Origin: Verrucomicrobiota bacterium
Lineage (GTDB): Bacteria > Verrucomicrobiota > Verrucomicrobiia > Verrucomicrobiales > DEV007
Direction of reading: 5' to 3'
DNA length: 64,000 bases
Assembly: GCA_018970725.1 (NCBI GenBank)
Contig: JAGWVU010000018.1
Span: 1 to 64,000, forward strand
Shown: positions 1-9,801 of the stretch, piece after piece
How positions within the stretch are numbered: position 1 is the stretch's first letter
Layout of the letters: each line of letters begins with the position of its first letter
Position numbers and translations under genes: made by a program
Notes under the pieces: generated by a model
What the model was told of the DNA's origin: nothing
Database searches by the model: none
The model's input: the letters and a program-made list of their open reading frames with translations, nothing else

Positions 1-260
1 CCATCCCACGCCGACCGGTGACTCATGGGCGGGCGGGCTCCAAAAGGAAAACCCTTTCAGCAAAGCCGCGATTTCATAAGAGCGATGTTGCTGACACCTC
101 CCAACAATCCATTCTCAAAGCCAATACCCCTTCCCGTGTTTGGACTCCATCGGCCCAGCGTGAGCGGATCTTGGCTGAGTTCGAAGCAATTCCACGAGGC
201 CGGCCCCGACGCCTCGATCCGGATCTCCGCCATCAAGGTAACGTTGCCGCTGGCGGAGAT

Positions 261-3200
261 TTACGACCGGGTGGAATTCGCAAACCGCGCATAGAGCGCC
301 GGCACCAGGAATAGGTTGAGCAGCGTGCTGGTGACGAGGCCGCCGAGAATCACGATCGCCATGGGGCGTTCGATCTCGTTCCCGGGCACGTTGCCCTTGA
401 GGACCAGCGGGAGGAGCGCCAAAGCCGCGGTGCTCGCGGTCATGAGGATCGGGACGAGGCGTTCCTCGCTGCCCCTCAAGATGGTGGGCAGGCCGAATAC
501 TTGGTTTTCTGCTTGCTCCAAATGCCGGTAGTGGCTCACCAGCAGAATCCCATTGCGCGCCGCGATGCCCAGGACGGTGATAAACCCGACCAATCCGCCC
601 AGCGAAAGGACCCCGCCGGCTCCCAGCCACAGCGCGAGAACGCCGCCGATCAAGGCGAAGGGTAACGTCAGCCCAATGAGCAACGTTAGCCGCACGCTCT
701 GGAAATCCGCCAGGAGCAGGACGAGAATGCCGGCGAGCGACGCCAAGGAGAGCCAACCGAGACGGCTTTGCGCCGCTTGCCGCTCCGCCCATTCACCGAG
801 GATTTCGGGATGATGCCCGGGCTGGAATGCAATTTGGCCGATGCGTTGCTCGATCTCGCGGGCCACGTCGCCGAGCGCCCGGCCGGAAACGTTACATGTG
901 ACGTCGATCCGCCGCGACGCGCCCTCGCGCTTGATGGCGTTGGGCGCGGGCACGATGGCCAGATCGGCGACATCGGAAAGCCGGGTGTGACCGCCGCTGG
1001 GGGTTTCAATCAAGAGATCTCGAAGCGCACTGAAGTCCGCCCGGGCGGAGGGGACGCTCCAGACCCGGACCTCGTGGACGCGCTGATCCTGATACACCTC
1101 ACCCACCTTGCGACCGCTGATCAACGTGGTCACGGCTTGGCGCACTTGGCCAGAGGTCAAGCCGTGGACGGCAGCGGCTTCGGGTCGAACGCGAATGGTG
1201 ATTTGCGGCACCAGCGCGAGCGACTCCACCTTCAAGGCGCTGACCCCGGGCACGTCCTTGAGCGCGGAGCTGACCTCGCTGGCATGGGCGCGCAAGGTGT
1301 CCAAGTCTGGCCCGAAGATCCGCACCACGATGCTGGCGCTGGCCCCGGTGAGCACCTCTTTGATGCGCTCCCGCAGGAAAGTAAGCAGATCGCGCGTCAG
1401 GCCGGGGTAGCCATCGACGACGGCTTGGACCTTGTGAATCGTTTCCTCGTAAGGCGCGTCTTCGGCGATACTGATCCACAGTTCGGTGAAATCCGGTCCG
1501 ACGACTTCGTCAGCCACTTCCGCGCGGCCAATGTGCGAGCCCTGGTTGCGCACACCGGGCACCTGCATGAGATCTTTCGCGGCGGCCAGGGTGATGCGCT
1601 TGCTGGCTTCCACACTGGTATTGGGCTTTTCCAACCAGTGCATAAGGAAATCCCGCTCCATGAAGTTCGGCAAAAACTCTTCCTTGAGCTGAGTTCTCCA
1701 GACGATGGCGGTAACGGCAAACGCCACGCCGAGCACGGCGAGGGCCCGGCCCGGCGCGGAGGCGAAGCGCGGGAGCACGCGGCGATACGCCGACTTCAGG
1801 CGCTGCGTCAACCAAGGTTCCCGATGGACGGCACCGGGGGCGACGCGCAACAGCAGCAGGCTCAGCGCCGGGGTCAAGGTCAAGGCGACTCCCAACGAAG
1901 CGGCGATCGCGAGGATATAACTGAGTGCGAGCGGTTTGAAGAACGTGCCCGCCAGCCCCGGCAAGAAAAAGACCGGCAGAAACACCAGGACAATGATCAC
2001 GCTGGCGTAAACCACGGCGCTGCGCACTTCAAGCGAGGCGTCAAGCACGACCTGGAACTTCGGCCGGGGCACCGGCAGCGCCGCGTTTTGGCGCAAGCGC
2101 CGGAGAATGTTCTCCACGTCGATGATGGCGTCGTCCACCACCTCGCCCAAGGCAATGATCAGACCGGCCAGGATCATCGTGTTGATCGTCTCCCCGCGCC
2201 AAGCCAGGAACATGAGGGCCACCGCCAAGGAGAGCGGAATCGCGGTGATGCTGATGACGGTCGTGCGCCAGTCCGCGAGGAAGAGCGCCAGGACGACAAT
2301 GACCAACACACAACCGAGCCACAGGGCTTCGGTGAGGTGATCGATGGAGAGTTGGATGAACGTCGCGGGTCGGAAAATGGTGCTGTCGACGGTCACGCCC
2401 GGGAGCGCAGGCGTGAGTTCCTTGAGCATTTTTTCCACGCCCTCGGTCACGTTCAAGGTGTTTCCCCAAGGTTGTTTCTCCACGATGAGCAGAATCCCGT
2501 CCCCATCGTTGATCACGGCATCGCCGATCGGCGCGGGATGGCCGATGGTGACCTCGGCGACGTCTCCTAAACGGACCGGGGCGCCGTTGCGAAACTCGAT
2601 CACGGTGCGCGCCAAATCATCCGGGGTTTCGATGAGCGCGAGTTGGTTGACGCTGAGCCGCTGATTCGGGGTATCGATGAAACCGCCGGCGCTGATCAAG
2701 GCTGCGTCCCCGGCTGCCCGCGTCACTGCATCAAGGGTGATTCCGGAGGCGCGGAGTTTTTGGGGATCAACGAGCACCTGAAACTGCTTGTCGCGCTGTC
2801 CCCAGATGGCGACGTTGGCCACGCCTTTCACGGACATGAGGCGAGGGCGGATGGTCCAGCGAGCCAGTTCGCTCAGCTCCATTTGTGAAAGCGTCTGAGA
2901 GGTGAGGCCCACCTTGAGCACCCGGCTGAGAGAGGAGTAAGGAGCCATCAGCACCGGAGGATTGGCGACGCCGGGCAGGCGGCTTTGGGCGAGATTGAGC
3001 CGTTCCTGGACGAGTTGACGCGCCTTGAGGATATCGGTGCCGGTCTCGAAAATCATGACCACGGACGAGAGCCCGAGCACGGATTTGGACCGCAAGGTCT
3101 TGAGAAAGGGCAGGCCATTCAGGGCGTCTTCGAGGGGAACGGTGACCAGCGCGTCTACCTCCTCAGTGGACAGGCCCGGGGCCTCGGTTTGCACCTCAAC

Positions 3201-3338
3201 CAACGGAGGGGCGAATTCGGGGAAGACATCGAGCGGCGCGTGCCGGGAGACATTGACCCCAATGACCAAAAGCGCGACCGCGGTGGCCACCACGAGGACG
3301 CGCATGTTCAGCGACCAAGCGACAATCGCGTTTAGCAT
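261..3338 (-). CDS. Heavy-metal-type RND efflux permease (CusA/CzcA-like)
   Basis: Inner-membrane proton-driven permease, 1025 residues, the normal length for the HME-RND family. An N-terminal membrane helix is followed by the typical pore-domain start (PLDVFPEF) and the conserved [10 protein letters not shown] segment. Around residue 400 the helix-4 stretch [13 protein letters not shown] carries the acidic residues used in proton relay. Two sets of membrane helices alternate with two large periplasmic loops, and the C-terminus is complete. The start was set at the ATG just after the adaptor gene because upstream in-frame sequence is low-complexity and lies inside that gene. It is the last gene of a channel-adaptor-permease operon. 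The family exports monovalent or divalent metal ions; the actual metal cannot be read from the sequence. Confidence 0.9.
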   Translation of the reverse strand: MLNAIVAWSLNMRVLVVATAVALLVIGVNVSRHAPLDVFPEFAPPLVEVQTEAPGLSTEEVDALVTVPLEDALNGLPFLKTLRSKSVLGLSSVVMIFETGTDILKARQLVQERLNLAQSRLPGVANPPVLMAPYSSLSRVLKVGLTSQTLSQMELSELARWTIRPRLMSVKGVANVAIWGQRDKQFQVLVDPQKLRASGITLDAVTRAAGDAALISAGGFIDTPNQRLSVNQLALIETPDDLARTVIEFRNGAPVRLGDVAEVTIGHPAPIGDAVINDGDGILLIVEKQPWGNTLNVTEGVEKMLKELTPALPGVTVDSTIFRPATFIQLSIDHLTEALWLGCVLVIVVLALFLADWRTTVISITAIPLSLAVALMFLAWRGETINTMILAGLIIALGEVVDDAIIDVENILRRLRQNAALPVPRPKFQVVLDASLEVRSAVVYASVIIVLVFLPVFFLPGLAGTFFKPLALSYILAIAASLGVALTLTPALSLLLLRVAPGAVHREPWLTQRLKSAYRRVLPRFASAPGRALAVLGVAFAVTAIVWRTQLKEEFLPNFMERDFLMHWLEKPNTSVEASKRITLAAAKDLMQVPGVRNQGSHIGRAEVADEVVGPDFTELWISIAEDAPYEETIHKVQAVVDGYPGLTRDLLTFLRERIKEVLTGASASIVVRIFGPDLDTLRAHASEVSSALKDVPGVSALKVESLALVPQITIRVRPEAAAVHGLTSGQVRQAVTTLISGRKVGEVYQDQRVHEVRVWSVPSARADFSALRDLLIETPSGGHTRLSDVADLAIVPAPNAIKREGASRRIDVTCNVSGRALGDVAREIEQRIGQIAFQPGHHPEILGEWAERQAAQSRLGWLSLASLAGILVLLLADFQSVRLTLLIGLTLPFALIGGVLALWLGAGGVLSLGGLVGFITVLGIAARNGILLVSHYRHLEQAENQVFGLPTILRGSEERLVPILMTASTAALALLPLVLKGNVPGNEIERPMAIVILGGLVTSTLLNLFLVPALYARFANSTRS

Positions 3339-3351
3339 GACTGTGGGGCGA

Positions 3352-4332
3352 TCATTTGCCGGTGAAGAACTCGGTGCCGAAGAGTTCGGCGCTGCCCTGG
3401 GTGACGACTTTCGTGCCCGGAGGGGGACCGCTGGCCAGGATGGCGTCGCTTCCGGCGATCCTCCGCACTTGGATCCGGGCGCGGGTGTAAACGTGTGCCG
3501 CGCTTTGTACGTAGACCCATTGGCCACCGTGGATATCCGTGAGGACCGCGGTGAACGGGATGAGCAGCGTTTCCGGGGAGTTTGCGAGCGTGGGAATCTC
3601 CACCGCCACGCGTTCCCCAGCACGCCAATCTCCGGGAACTTCGTAATACCAATCGACCGTGTTGGTCAGGGCGTTGGCAGTGGGTGGACCTTGAACCGGC
3701 TTGACGATCGTGGTGGTCCCACCGGCAAGCGGGCGGATGTTCGCTGGGGCGCGAGGGTCGAGCAAGGCGGCTTCGCCACTGTAGATAGCGGTGCGCACCC
3801 AAGTCCGGCGCTTGCCCTGCTGGCCCAATGGGGAGCCGAGCAAGTCCCGTTGCGCTTGGGCCGTAGTGAGAGCCGCTTCCGCCAAAGCGAGCGCCGCCTT
3901 GGCCTCGTCCACGCCGCGCATGCTTCCGGCCTCAGCGCTCAGCATTTTCTCCGACCGTTCCACGGCGATTTTGGAGGCATCGACCTGGACCCGGGCTTGC
4001 AAGACCCGGCCATCGGCGGCGGCTTGGAGATCAGCCAGGCGGAGCACTTCATCCAGAGTGCCCCCCAACAACGGCGCGACCGCCTGGCCAACCGCCCCGA
4101 GCGGGGTGACAATCTCCCCGGAAAAGAGACGTGTATCCGGCACCGGGCGCTTGGTGACCTCCGCCATTTGCAATCGGAGGCGGGCCTCTGCTTCTGGCTT
4201 GAGGGTGAGCACCACCAAATCCGCTTCTTTGGTGATCGTGGCGGGCGCCCCGCCTCCGGAATCAGCCGCGCCTCCCGGAACTGAGGCAAACGAGAGCAGC
4301 AGGGGCACGAGCGCGAGCGCGGGTGGCTTCAT
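3352..4332 (-). CDS. RND efflux periplasmic adaptor (membrane fusion protein)
   Basis: Secreted adaptor of 326 residues with an N-terminal signal peptide (hydrophobic residues 4-20). It bridges the permease encoded immediately downstream to the TolC-type channel encoded upstream. Family features are a hairpin-like alpha-helical middle region rich in Ala, Gln and Glu (residues about 110-160) and a C-terminal beta-barrel and membrane-proximal part with [14 protein letters not shown] and [19 protein letters not shown]. Its ATG overlaps the stop codon of the channel gene (ATGA), which indicates translational coupling. It is somewhat short for a CzcB/CusB protein and shows no extra metal-binding domain. 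Confidence 0.86.
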   Translation of the reverse strand: MKPPALALVPLLLSFASVPGGAADSGGGAPATITKEADLVVLTLKPEAEARLRLQMAEVTKRPVPDTRLFSGEIVTPLGAVGQAVAPLLGGTLDEVLRLADLQAAADGRVLQARVQVDASKIAVERSEKMLSAEAGSMRGVDEAKAALALAEAALTTAQAQRDLLGSPLGQQGKRRTWVRTAIYSGEAALLDPRAPANIRPLAGGTTTIVKPVQGPPTANALTNTVDWYYEVPGDWRAGERVAVEIPTLANSPETLLIPFTAVLTDIHGGQWVYVQSAAHVYTRARIQVRRIAGSDAILASGPPPGTKVVTQGSAELFGTEFFTGK

Positions 4333-5660
4333 AGGGTGGACTGCATCGCATCCTCCAACGCGCCCACTGCCATTTGGGCTTCGATCCGCGCTGTCATGAG
4401 GGAGATACTTGCGGCGCTCGCCTCGATCTTGCGGCGGGTCAATTCCAGCGCGGAAATGTCTCCGGCCTCGACCATGCGCCGGGTGGTGGCAGCCGCCGTT
4501 TGGGCCTGAGAAGCGAGTTGCGCCGCGGTCATGACCTTGGCCCGTGATGCCTCGTAAGCCGCCAGAGCCACGTCGAGCTCGCCTTCAATCGCCTCTTGCT
4601 GGGCCAGAAACCGCTTCTCCGCGCTGAGTCGACGGGCCGCCGCTTCGGCGATCGGGCCGCGGTTCCGGTTCAAGGGGAGCTGAAAATTCCACCCGAGTTG
4701 CCAGCGGTTTTGCCCGCTGTTGTAGTCGTAACCCGGAACGACGTTCAGATCGGGATATTGCCGTGCCAGTTCCAACTTCAGCGCCGCTTCGCTTGCTGCA
4801 TAATCGCAGAGCAAGGCCATGAGATCGGCGCGCTGGGTAAGGGCCTTGCCGCGGATTTGGCCGGGCTCGGGTTTGGGCAGGCGTTCAAACAGGGAGAAGT
4901 CGAGGGGGACTTCGCGGAGCGCCGGCAGCGGAATTCCCGTCGCCGTGGCCAGTCTCGCCTCGGCGGTGGCAGCGTTGCGTTGCGCGTCCCTCCAGGAAAG
5001 CCGGGTGCGGTCGAGCATGAGGCGAGCTTGGGTCAACTCAAACGGCGAGACATCTCCGGCTTCCATTTGCGCCGTGAGCTTTTGGAGCGCTTCCTGATGC
5101 AAGGTCTGTTCCGCTTCCAGAAGCCTGATGTTTTCCCGGGCTGCGTGCAGGTCGAGCATGGCGATCCGCACCCGGGATCGCGCCGCCCAAGCCCGAGCCG
5201 ATACGCGCCATCGGGCCGCTTCCGCCGCGAGCCTGGCTTGCTCGGTCCTCTTGCTCCGCTTGCCCGCTGTTTCCATCGGAATCAAGACGTTCATTCCGAG
5301 GAACCACGGGGTGATGGGGGAGATGTTGCTGCTGGCAAATTGCGGTCCAAAGGTCAAAAGCGGGTTCGGGCGCATCGCCGCCGTCTCGATGGCCGCCGCC
5401 GCTACTTGCGCCTCCGCCCGGGCCAGGGCCACATCCGGGTGGAAATACGCTGCCGCCAGAGCGAGCCGGTCCGGAGTCCACGTGCCCTTCGATGCCCCGT
5501 TCTCCTTGAGAAACTCGTGCAGCCCTGGGTCACGAAGATTGCGCTCAGCGAAAGCGGAAGCCGTGGTTTCCGGGGACAACGGCCTCGGCTCGAAGTGCTG
5601 ACACGCGGTGAGGGCCAGAGCGAGACACCATGCCAGAACGGATTGTCGAGTGCGGGGCAA
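4329..5660 (-). CDS. TolC-family outer-membrane efflux channel, lipoprotein
   Basis: Outer-membrane factor of 443 residues, first gene of the RND operon. The N-terminus ends in a lipobox-like LTAC, so Cys20 is probably lipidated, as in CzcC/OprM-type channels. The body shows two repeats of long Ala/Glu/Arg-rich helices and a short beta segment (PNPLLTFGPQF; DLNVVPGYDYNSGQNRWQLGW), the hallmark duplicated OEP architecture. The start is a TTG; no in-frame ATG or GTG exists before the signal sequence. A TTGACA promoter lies so close that the transcript would begin almost at this TTG, which suggests a very short or absent leader. Confidence 0.87.
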   Translation of the reverse strand: MPRTRQSVLAWCLALALTACQHFEPRPLSPETTASAFAERNLRDPGLHEFLKENGASKGTWTPDRLALAAAYFHPDVALARAEAQVAAAAIETAAMRPNPLLTFGPQFASSNISPITPWFLGMNVLIPMETAGKRSKRTEQARLAAEAARWRVSARAWAARSRVRIAMLDLHAARENIRLLEAEQTLHQEALQKLTAQMEAGDVSPFELTQARLMLDRTRLSWRDAQRNAATAEARLATATGIPLPALREVPLDFSLFERLPKPEPGQIRGKALTQRADLMALLCDYAASEAALKLELARQYPDLNVVPGYDYNSGQNRWQLGWNFQLPLNRNRGPIAEAAARRLSAEKRFLAQQEAIEGELDVALAAYEASRAKVMTAAQLASQAQTAAATTRRMVEAGDISALELTRRKIEASAASISLMTARIEAQMAVGALEDAMQSTL

Positions 5661-5976
5661 CGCGGCGCAGTATTCGTTTAGTAATCTTAATTGTCAAGCC
5701 GCTGGCTCGGAACGCATCGCCAGCTTGAGGATCAATTTGACAACCTGCCACAAATCATTCACCTCGCTTAGACGCTGGCTCCGTTTGGGCCGGCCGCCTC
5801 GAGCCAGTGCGGCCAGGCGGAACGGATCCGAGAGGCCGGAGGTTTAGGCGGGCTCAGAGGCTCCTTGCGGATCTCGCGGATTACCTCGAACAGAACCTGA
5901 GGTCGTCGGAGCGTTTATGATATTCGCTTCCAGCGCTGCTTAAAACCGGGGTAAGTCCTTTTAAATCATAGACTTA
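5661..5976. other. Intergenic stretch without a gene
   Basis: This stretch lies between the efflux operon start and the tRNA. It holds the TTGACA promoter of the efflux operon and, at the tRNA end, a 7-bp inverted repeat. I see no reading frame with coding character and no RNA gene in the remainder. Confidence 0.6.
5669..5697 (-). promoter_or_regulatory. Sigma-70-like promoter of the RND efflux operon
   Basis: On the minus strand a perfect TTGACA -35 (5697-5692) is followed by a 17-base AT-rich spacer and AATACT as -10 (5674-5669). The expected transcription start falls within a few bases of the TTG start of the TolC-family gene. Confidence 0.7.
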
Positions 5977-5977
5977 C
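5951..5977 (-). terminator. Inverted repeat after tRNA-Ser, possible terminator
   Basis: GTAAGTC and GACTTAC form a 7-bp stem directly 3' of the tRNA, with a 13-base AT-rich loop. There is no clear U-run after the stem, so termination is an inference from position only. Confidence 0.35.
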
Positions 5978-6063
5978 GGTCAGGGTGGGATTCGAACCCA
6001 CGGTACCCTTCCGAGTACGCATCTTTAGCAAAGATGTGCTTTCGACCACTCAGCCACCTGACC
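5977..6063 (-). tRNA. tRNA-Ser(GCT)
   Basis: An 87-base class II tRNA. The acceptor stem is GGTCAGG paired with CCTGACC. The D region is followed by the anticodon arm CATCT-TTGCTAA-AGATG, whose anticodon GCT reads AGC and AGU serine codons. A long variable arm (TACTCGGAAGGGTA) is typical of tRNA-Ser, and the T arm GTGGG-TTCGAAT-CCCAC is perfect. The discriminator is G. The CCA end is not encoded (TAA follows), so it must be added enzymatically. Confidence 0.96.
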
Positions 6064-6105
6064 TTGCTTTGCCGCGGGGCGGGGCCCCCTCCGGCGTTGG
6101 GTGGG

Positions 6106-6134
6106 TAAGATGGCAGACTGGCGGCGAGAATCAA
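6106..6134 (-). promoter_or_regulatory. Candidate promoter for tRNA-Ser
   Basis: TTGATT (6134-6129), a 17-base spacer and ATCTTA (6111-6106) lie on the minus strand about 43 bases upstream of the mature tRNA 5' end. The -10 is a weak match, so this is tentative. Confidence 0.3.
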
Positions 6135-6204
6135 GGGTCAAGTTGCCGGCGATGGCGGAATCTCCGGGCTTGCCTTTCTGTTTTTCCCCGGAGGAGTATG
6201 GGGC

Positions 6205-8310
6205 ATGCATGCTTCGGTCATCATCGTGGGGTTGAGTCTGTTGGTGTCGGTCGCCCGGGCGGCGGGGAATGATCCCCGGAGAGAGTTGGGCAGCGGGGAG
6301 TTGGAGGCGTATTTCGCGAAGCGGGTGGCGGAGTTGGAGGGGCGGGGAAGCGCCGCGGCCGGGGTGGACGCGGAGAGTTGGGGGGTGGAGTCGCAGCGCC
6401 GTCGGGAACAGTTGGCGGAGATGCTCGGGTTGCGTCCGGAACCGCCCCGGACGGATTTGCGGGCGGTGGTGACCGGCGTTTTGGAGCGGGATGGCGTGCG
6501 GGTGGAGAAGTTGCATTTCCAATCGCGCCCCGGCTTGTATGTGACCGCGAATCTCTACCTGCCGGCGCAGCCCGGACCCGGTCGGTTGCCGACGGTGCTT
6601 TATGTGTGCGGGCATGCCAAGATGGTGGAGAACGGGATCAGCCTCGGGAACAAGACAGGTTACCTGCACCATGGGGTTTGGTTTGCCCGGAACGGCTACG
6701 CCTGCCTGATGGTGGACACGTTGCAACTCGGAGAGATCCAGGGGGTGCATCACGGGACCTTTAGCGAGGGGCGCTGGTGGTGGTATGCCCGGGGATACAC
6801 GCCGGCCGGGGTGGAAGCCTGGAACTCGATCCGGGCGCTCGACTACCTGTGCTCCCGTCCGGAGGTGGATCCGGAACGCTTGGGAATCACGGGGCGGAGC
6901 GGGGGAGGGGCTTACAGTTGGTGGGTGGCGGCGTTGGATGAGCGGGTCAAGGTCGCGGTGCCGGTGGCGGGCATCGTGTCCCTGCGGGGACATGTGGTGG
7001 ACGGTTGTGTGGAGGGGCATTGCGACTGCATGTATGCGGTGAACACGTATCGTTGGGATTTCGACCGTGTGGCGTCCTTGGTGGCGCCGCGGGCGTTGCT
7101 GCTTTCGAACACCGACAAGGACCCGATCTTTCCCGTGGACGGGGTTTACGCGACCTATCGGGGAACCCGGGAGGTCTATGAACGGCTCGGGGCGGGCCCG
7201 GCCTTGGGACTGAACATCGAGGAAGGGCCGCACAAGGACATCGAACCGCTGCGGACGGCGGCGTTTCATTGGATCGATCGCCATCTGCGCGGCACGGAGA
7301 TTGCTGATTCCCTGAAGGTGTCCGCGAGGGCGGAGCGGTTGTTCGAGCCGCGGGAATTGCGGGTTTTCCAAGCGCTGCCGACCGATGAAGTCAATACGGC
7401 GATCGACGAAACCTTCGTGGCGGCGGCACCCGCCCCGGAGATTCCGGCCTCGGCGGAAGCGTGGAAGAAATCGGTCTCCTCCTGGCGCGGAGCGGTGGAA
7501 ACCGGCTCCTTCGGCGGTTGGCCGGGCCGGAGCACGGCGGTCGGCATGGAGCGGATGTTCCGGGAGGAGAAAGCCGGTGTGCGGATGGAGGTCTTCAAGC
7601 TTCGGACGGAGCCGGAGGTGACTTGTTCGTTGCACGTGGTACACCGGGCGGGGTTGGAATGGGCGGACTTGGATTTGCTGGTGCTCAACGTGTTGACGGA
7701 GGAGGAATGGAACGAATTCCTCAGCCATGTGCCCTCGAAATTCCCGGGGGCTTTTGCCGGAACAAAATTGCCCGCGGTGGATGCGGAACAAATGGAGGCG
7801 GAGCTGAAGATGCACGCCACCTTCAAGTGGGGGATGGCGTATCTGTGCGTCCGCGGCCTTGGCCCCAATCCCTGGAGCCATGATCCGAAGAAGCGGGGAC
7901 AGATCGAGCGGAGGTTCACGTTGATCGGCCAAACCGCCGACGGGATGCGGGTTTGGGACCTGCTGCAAACGATCCGGGCGGTGCGGCAGGCCGGGTTGGG
8001 GGAAAAGCCATTGTGGCTGCAGGCGTCCGGGCCGATGGCGGGCAACGCGGTCTATGCATCGATCTGGTCGGAAAAACCGGTGGCCCGGCTGGATCTCCAC
8101 GGACTGCCCAAGGGGCACCGGGAAGGTCCGATCTACCTCAACGTGCTCAAGGCGGGCGATCTGCCATTCGCCCTGACGGTGGCGGCGGAACGCTCGCTGG
8201 TGCGTCTTTACGGGGCCGACCCCGCGGATTGGACGTATGTCACGAAAACCGCCCAAGCACTTGGCTGGCCCGCCAAACAAGTGGAGTTGCGCGCCAAGGG
8301 CGGTGGGTGA
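6205..8310 (+). CDS. Secreted alpha/beta hydrolase, acetyl-xylan-esterase-like
   Basis: A 701-residue protein with a signal peptide (residues 1-19, ending VARAA). The first 370 residues form an alpha/beta hydrolase of the acetyl xylan esterase / dienelactone hydrolase type. The nucleophile elbow GRSGGG places Ser232, followed by an Asp in SNTDKDP (about 304-306) and His343 in EGPHKD, a complete triad. The C-terminal 300 residues repeat a weaker hydrolase-like pattern (TIRAVRQAGLGEKPLWLQASGPMAGNA) without an obvious nucleophile. Such proteins in Planctomycetes and Verrucomicrobia are thought to deacetylate polysaccharides; the substrate here is unknown. It is monocistronic, convergent with the next gene. 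Confidence 0.75.
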   Translation: MHASVIIVGLSLLVSVARAAGNDPRRELGSGELEAYFAKRVAELEGRGSAAAGVDAESWGVESQRRREQLAEMLGLRPEPPRTDLRAVVTGVLERDGVRVEKLHFQSRPGLYVTANLYLPAQPGPGRLPTVLYVCGHAKMVENGISLGNKTGYLHHGVWFARNGYACLMVDTLQLGEIQGVHHGTFSEGRWWWYARGYTPAGVEAWNSIRALDYLCSRPEVDPERLGITGRSGGGAYSWWVAALDERVKVAVPVAGIVSLRGHVVDGCVEGHCDCMYAVNTYRWDFDRVASLVAPRALLLSNTDKDPIFPVDGVYATYRGTREVYERLGAGPALGLNIEEGPHKDIEPLRTAAFHWIDRHLRGTEIADSLKVSARAERLFEPRELRVFQALPTDEVNTAIDETFVAAAPAPEIPASAEAWKKSVSSWRGAVETGSFGGWPGRSTAVGMERMFREEKAGVRMEVFKLRTEPEVTCSLHVVHRAGLEWADLDLLVLNVLTEEEWNEFLSHVPSKFPGAFAGTKLPAVDAEQMEAELKMHATFKWGMAYLCVRGLGPNPWSHDPKKRGQIERRFTLIGQTADGMRVWDLLQTIRAVRQAGLGEKPLWLQASGPMAGNAVYASIWSEKPVARLDLHGLPKGHREGPIYLNVLKAGDLPFALTVAAERSLVRLYGADPADWTYVTKTAQALGWPAKQVELRAKGGG

Positions 8311-8358
8311 GAACCCGACGGCCCGGAACCCCTTCCCGGATTCGTGGGGGGAGCCCGA

Positions 8359-9393
8359 TCAGGCTGGGGCGGGCGAGGGGAAGAAGCGCTTCAGCCAGAT
8401 CACATACCCCAGCAGGAGAATCCCGCTGGTGGCGGCGGGAAGGAGCATGGCGCCCTTCTCGAAGGATTGGTAAACCAGGAGGCTTTCCTCGGGGACCTGC
8501 ATGGCACGAATCACTTCCAACAGATCGTAGTTGGCGCCGAACCAGATCGCGCCGAGGCAACCCGCGAGGCAGATGGCGAGGGAGAGCCACCAGCCCCGGG
8601 GGTTCATTCGGGCCAGATCCCGACAGGCCCAGGCAAGCATCGGCACGCCCCCGCCCCAGAGCGCGAACCGGGCTGGTTGCGGCAGTAGGTCCGACATTCC
8701 GGGGAATTTCATCCATCCTAGATAGACCGGGGAGAACACGAGGAAGGCCGACAGGCTGCTGAACATCAACAGCCAGAATGCGAGCACCGGGAGCGGGAGT
8801 CGGTCCGTCCAGCAGGGCCCGGGATCCCGGCGTTCACACGTGAGCCGCACGTTGCGCAAGCTGTAGACCACGATGAGGATGATCCCGGGGGTCGCGTAGA
8901 ACAAAAGCCCGATGAACAGGCCCACGAAGCTGAGGGCGGTGAGGAGGCTCGGGGGAAGGCCGCCGGTGGTGAAGGAGACCGATTGCGCCATGTTCCCCAT
9001 GATCCGGGGAAGAATGAATGAGTAGGAGACGCCTGTCAGGACCACGAGCGCCACGAGGAGCCAGCCCGAGGCGAGGGCGGTTTTCCAAGCCCAGCGCCGG
9101 GCCCGGATGGAGCCGATGCCTAACCAAACAACGGCGAGCCCGAGGACCCCGTAAAACACGGTGGTCAGGATCATGACGGGGCGGCTCGCCTCCTGCATGG
9201 CCACGGTTTCCGCGGTGGGTCCGGGCGGAAGCAGGGAGGGGAGGAGAAAGACGTAGCCTGCCATGGCCACGCCGCATCCCAATCCGGCGAGGACGAGAAT
9301 CAAGCCGAACACCGTGAGCACGCCGCTGGCGTTTCCCGCTGTCGGCACGGGAGAGGACGAGGGTTCGGGATCGGTGGGGGCGTAGGTGGCCAT
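8359..9393 (-). CDS. Hypothetical multi-pass membrane protein
   Basis: A 344-residue integral membrane protein of no recognised family. A short Pro/Ser/Thr-rich N-terminus is followed by roughly eight hydrophobic segments (for example VLTVFGLILVLAGLGCGVAM and TALSFVGLFIGLLFYATPGI). A cytoplasmic-looking Arg/Cys-containing loop (RLTCERRDPGPCW) sits near the middle. The ATG encoding MATYAPTD was preferred over an ATG 11 codons upstream because the extension is Cys/Arg-rich and unlike a membrane protein N-terminus. Neither start has a convincing Shine-Dalgarno sequence. It is transcribed away from the structured intergenic region at 9.5-9.6 kb. Confidence 0.65.
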   Translation of the reverse strand: MATYAPTDPEPSSSPVPTAGNASGVLTVFGLILVLAGLGCGVAMAGYVFLLPSLLPPGPTAETVAMQEASRPVMILTTVFYGVLGLAVVWLGIGSIRARRWAWKTALASGWLLVALVVLTGVSYSFILPRIMGNMAQSVSFTTGGLPPSLLTALSFVGLFIGLLFYATPGIILIVVYSLRNVRLTCERRDPGPCWTDRLPLPVLAFWLLMFSSLSAFLVFSPVYLGWMKFPGMSDLLPQPARFALWGGGVPMLAWACRDLARMNPRGWWLSLAICLAGCLGAIWFGANYDLLEVIRAMQVPEESLLVYQSFEKGAMLLPAATSGILLLGYVIWLKRFFPSPAPA

Positions 9394-9491
9394 GGCAGTG
9401 CAGGAGCAGCGACTCCCCGGCAGCATGGACCGGAAGACGCGCCAGGGAAAGAACGAAAGTGCCGCTTTCGATCCGGATCAATTCGGACCGA

Positions 9492-9520
9492 TTGGCACGC
9501 GGGGTGCTACCATCTAAAAG
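9492..9520 (+). promoter_or_regulatory. Promoter-like element before the nested inverted repeat
   Basis: TTGGCA, a 17-base spacer and TAAAAG precede the structured block on the plus strand. The -10 is a poor consensus match. It matters because no protein gene lies downstream on this strand, so any transcript would be non-coding. Confidence 0.3.
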
Positions 9521-9521
9521 T

Positions 9522-9624
9522 GTCAGCGATAAGCTGACCAGGGGTTGAAGGGGCAACCCGGTTTGTTTGGGAGCACGAAGTTTAAGGGGGTTTTGATCGT
9601 GCTCCAATCGCAGGCCGGGTTGCC
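9522..9624. repeat. Nested inverted repeats with alternative pairings
   Basis: GTCAGC-GATAA-GCTGAC (9522-9538) is a small hairpin. GGCAACCCGG (9552-9561) is the exact inverse of CCGGGTTGCC (9615-9624), and within it GGAGCACGA (9570-9578) is the exact inverse of TCGTGCTCC (9597-9605). GGGTTG (9542-9547) can instead pair with CAACCC (9554-9559), which competes with the long outer stem. Competing helices of this type resemble RNA switches, but no known family is recognised. Confidence 0.75.
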
Positions 9625-9801
9625 TCACTCCTTTTCAGGCGGGCGGAAGGCGTAGTAGAGAAAAGGTAAAGCCCGCAGCCAGAGAGGCTCGGAGGGGTTG
9701 ATCCGGCTCCCGGTCACGGGCCTTCCAGGGGTGAAGCCGGAATCCTACGGGAAACTTTGGGAGGACGCGAGCGCAATACGCCTCCGGCTGTGTTTTTCCG
9801 C

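Larger units (their letters stand above)
9394..9801. other. Gene-free region with several inverted repeats
   Basis: This stretch lies between fpg and the membrane-protein gene, both on the minus strand. Nothing codes convincingly. It contains a small hairpin (9454-9470), a plus-strand promoter-like pair (9492-9520), a hairpin (9522-9538) and a large nested inverted repeat (9552-9624). From 9625 to 9801 I see nothing recognisable. Confidence 0.65.

Noticed and set aside
57-233. A 58-codon minus-strand frame after the RND permease
   Set aside because: No recognisable family, no ribosome binding site, and it overlaps other random frames. I regard the first 260 bases as without a supportable gene.
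768-2570. A 600-codon plus-strand open frame within the RND permease
   Set aside because: The permease on the other strand is unmistakable; this frame has no family features.
3339-3623. In-frame N-terminal extension of the RND permease
   Set aside because: It lies inside the adaptor gene and is Ser/Arg/Pro-rich; the membrane protein begins naturally at the ATG at 3338.
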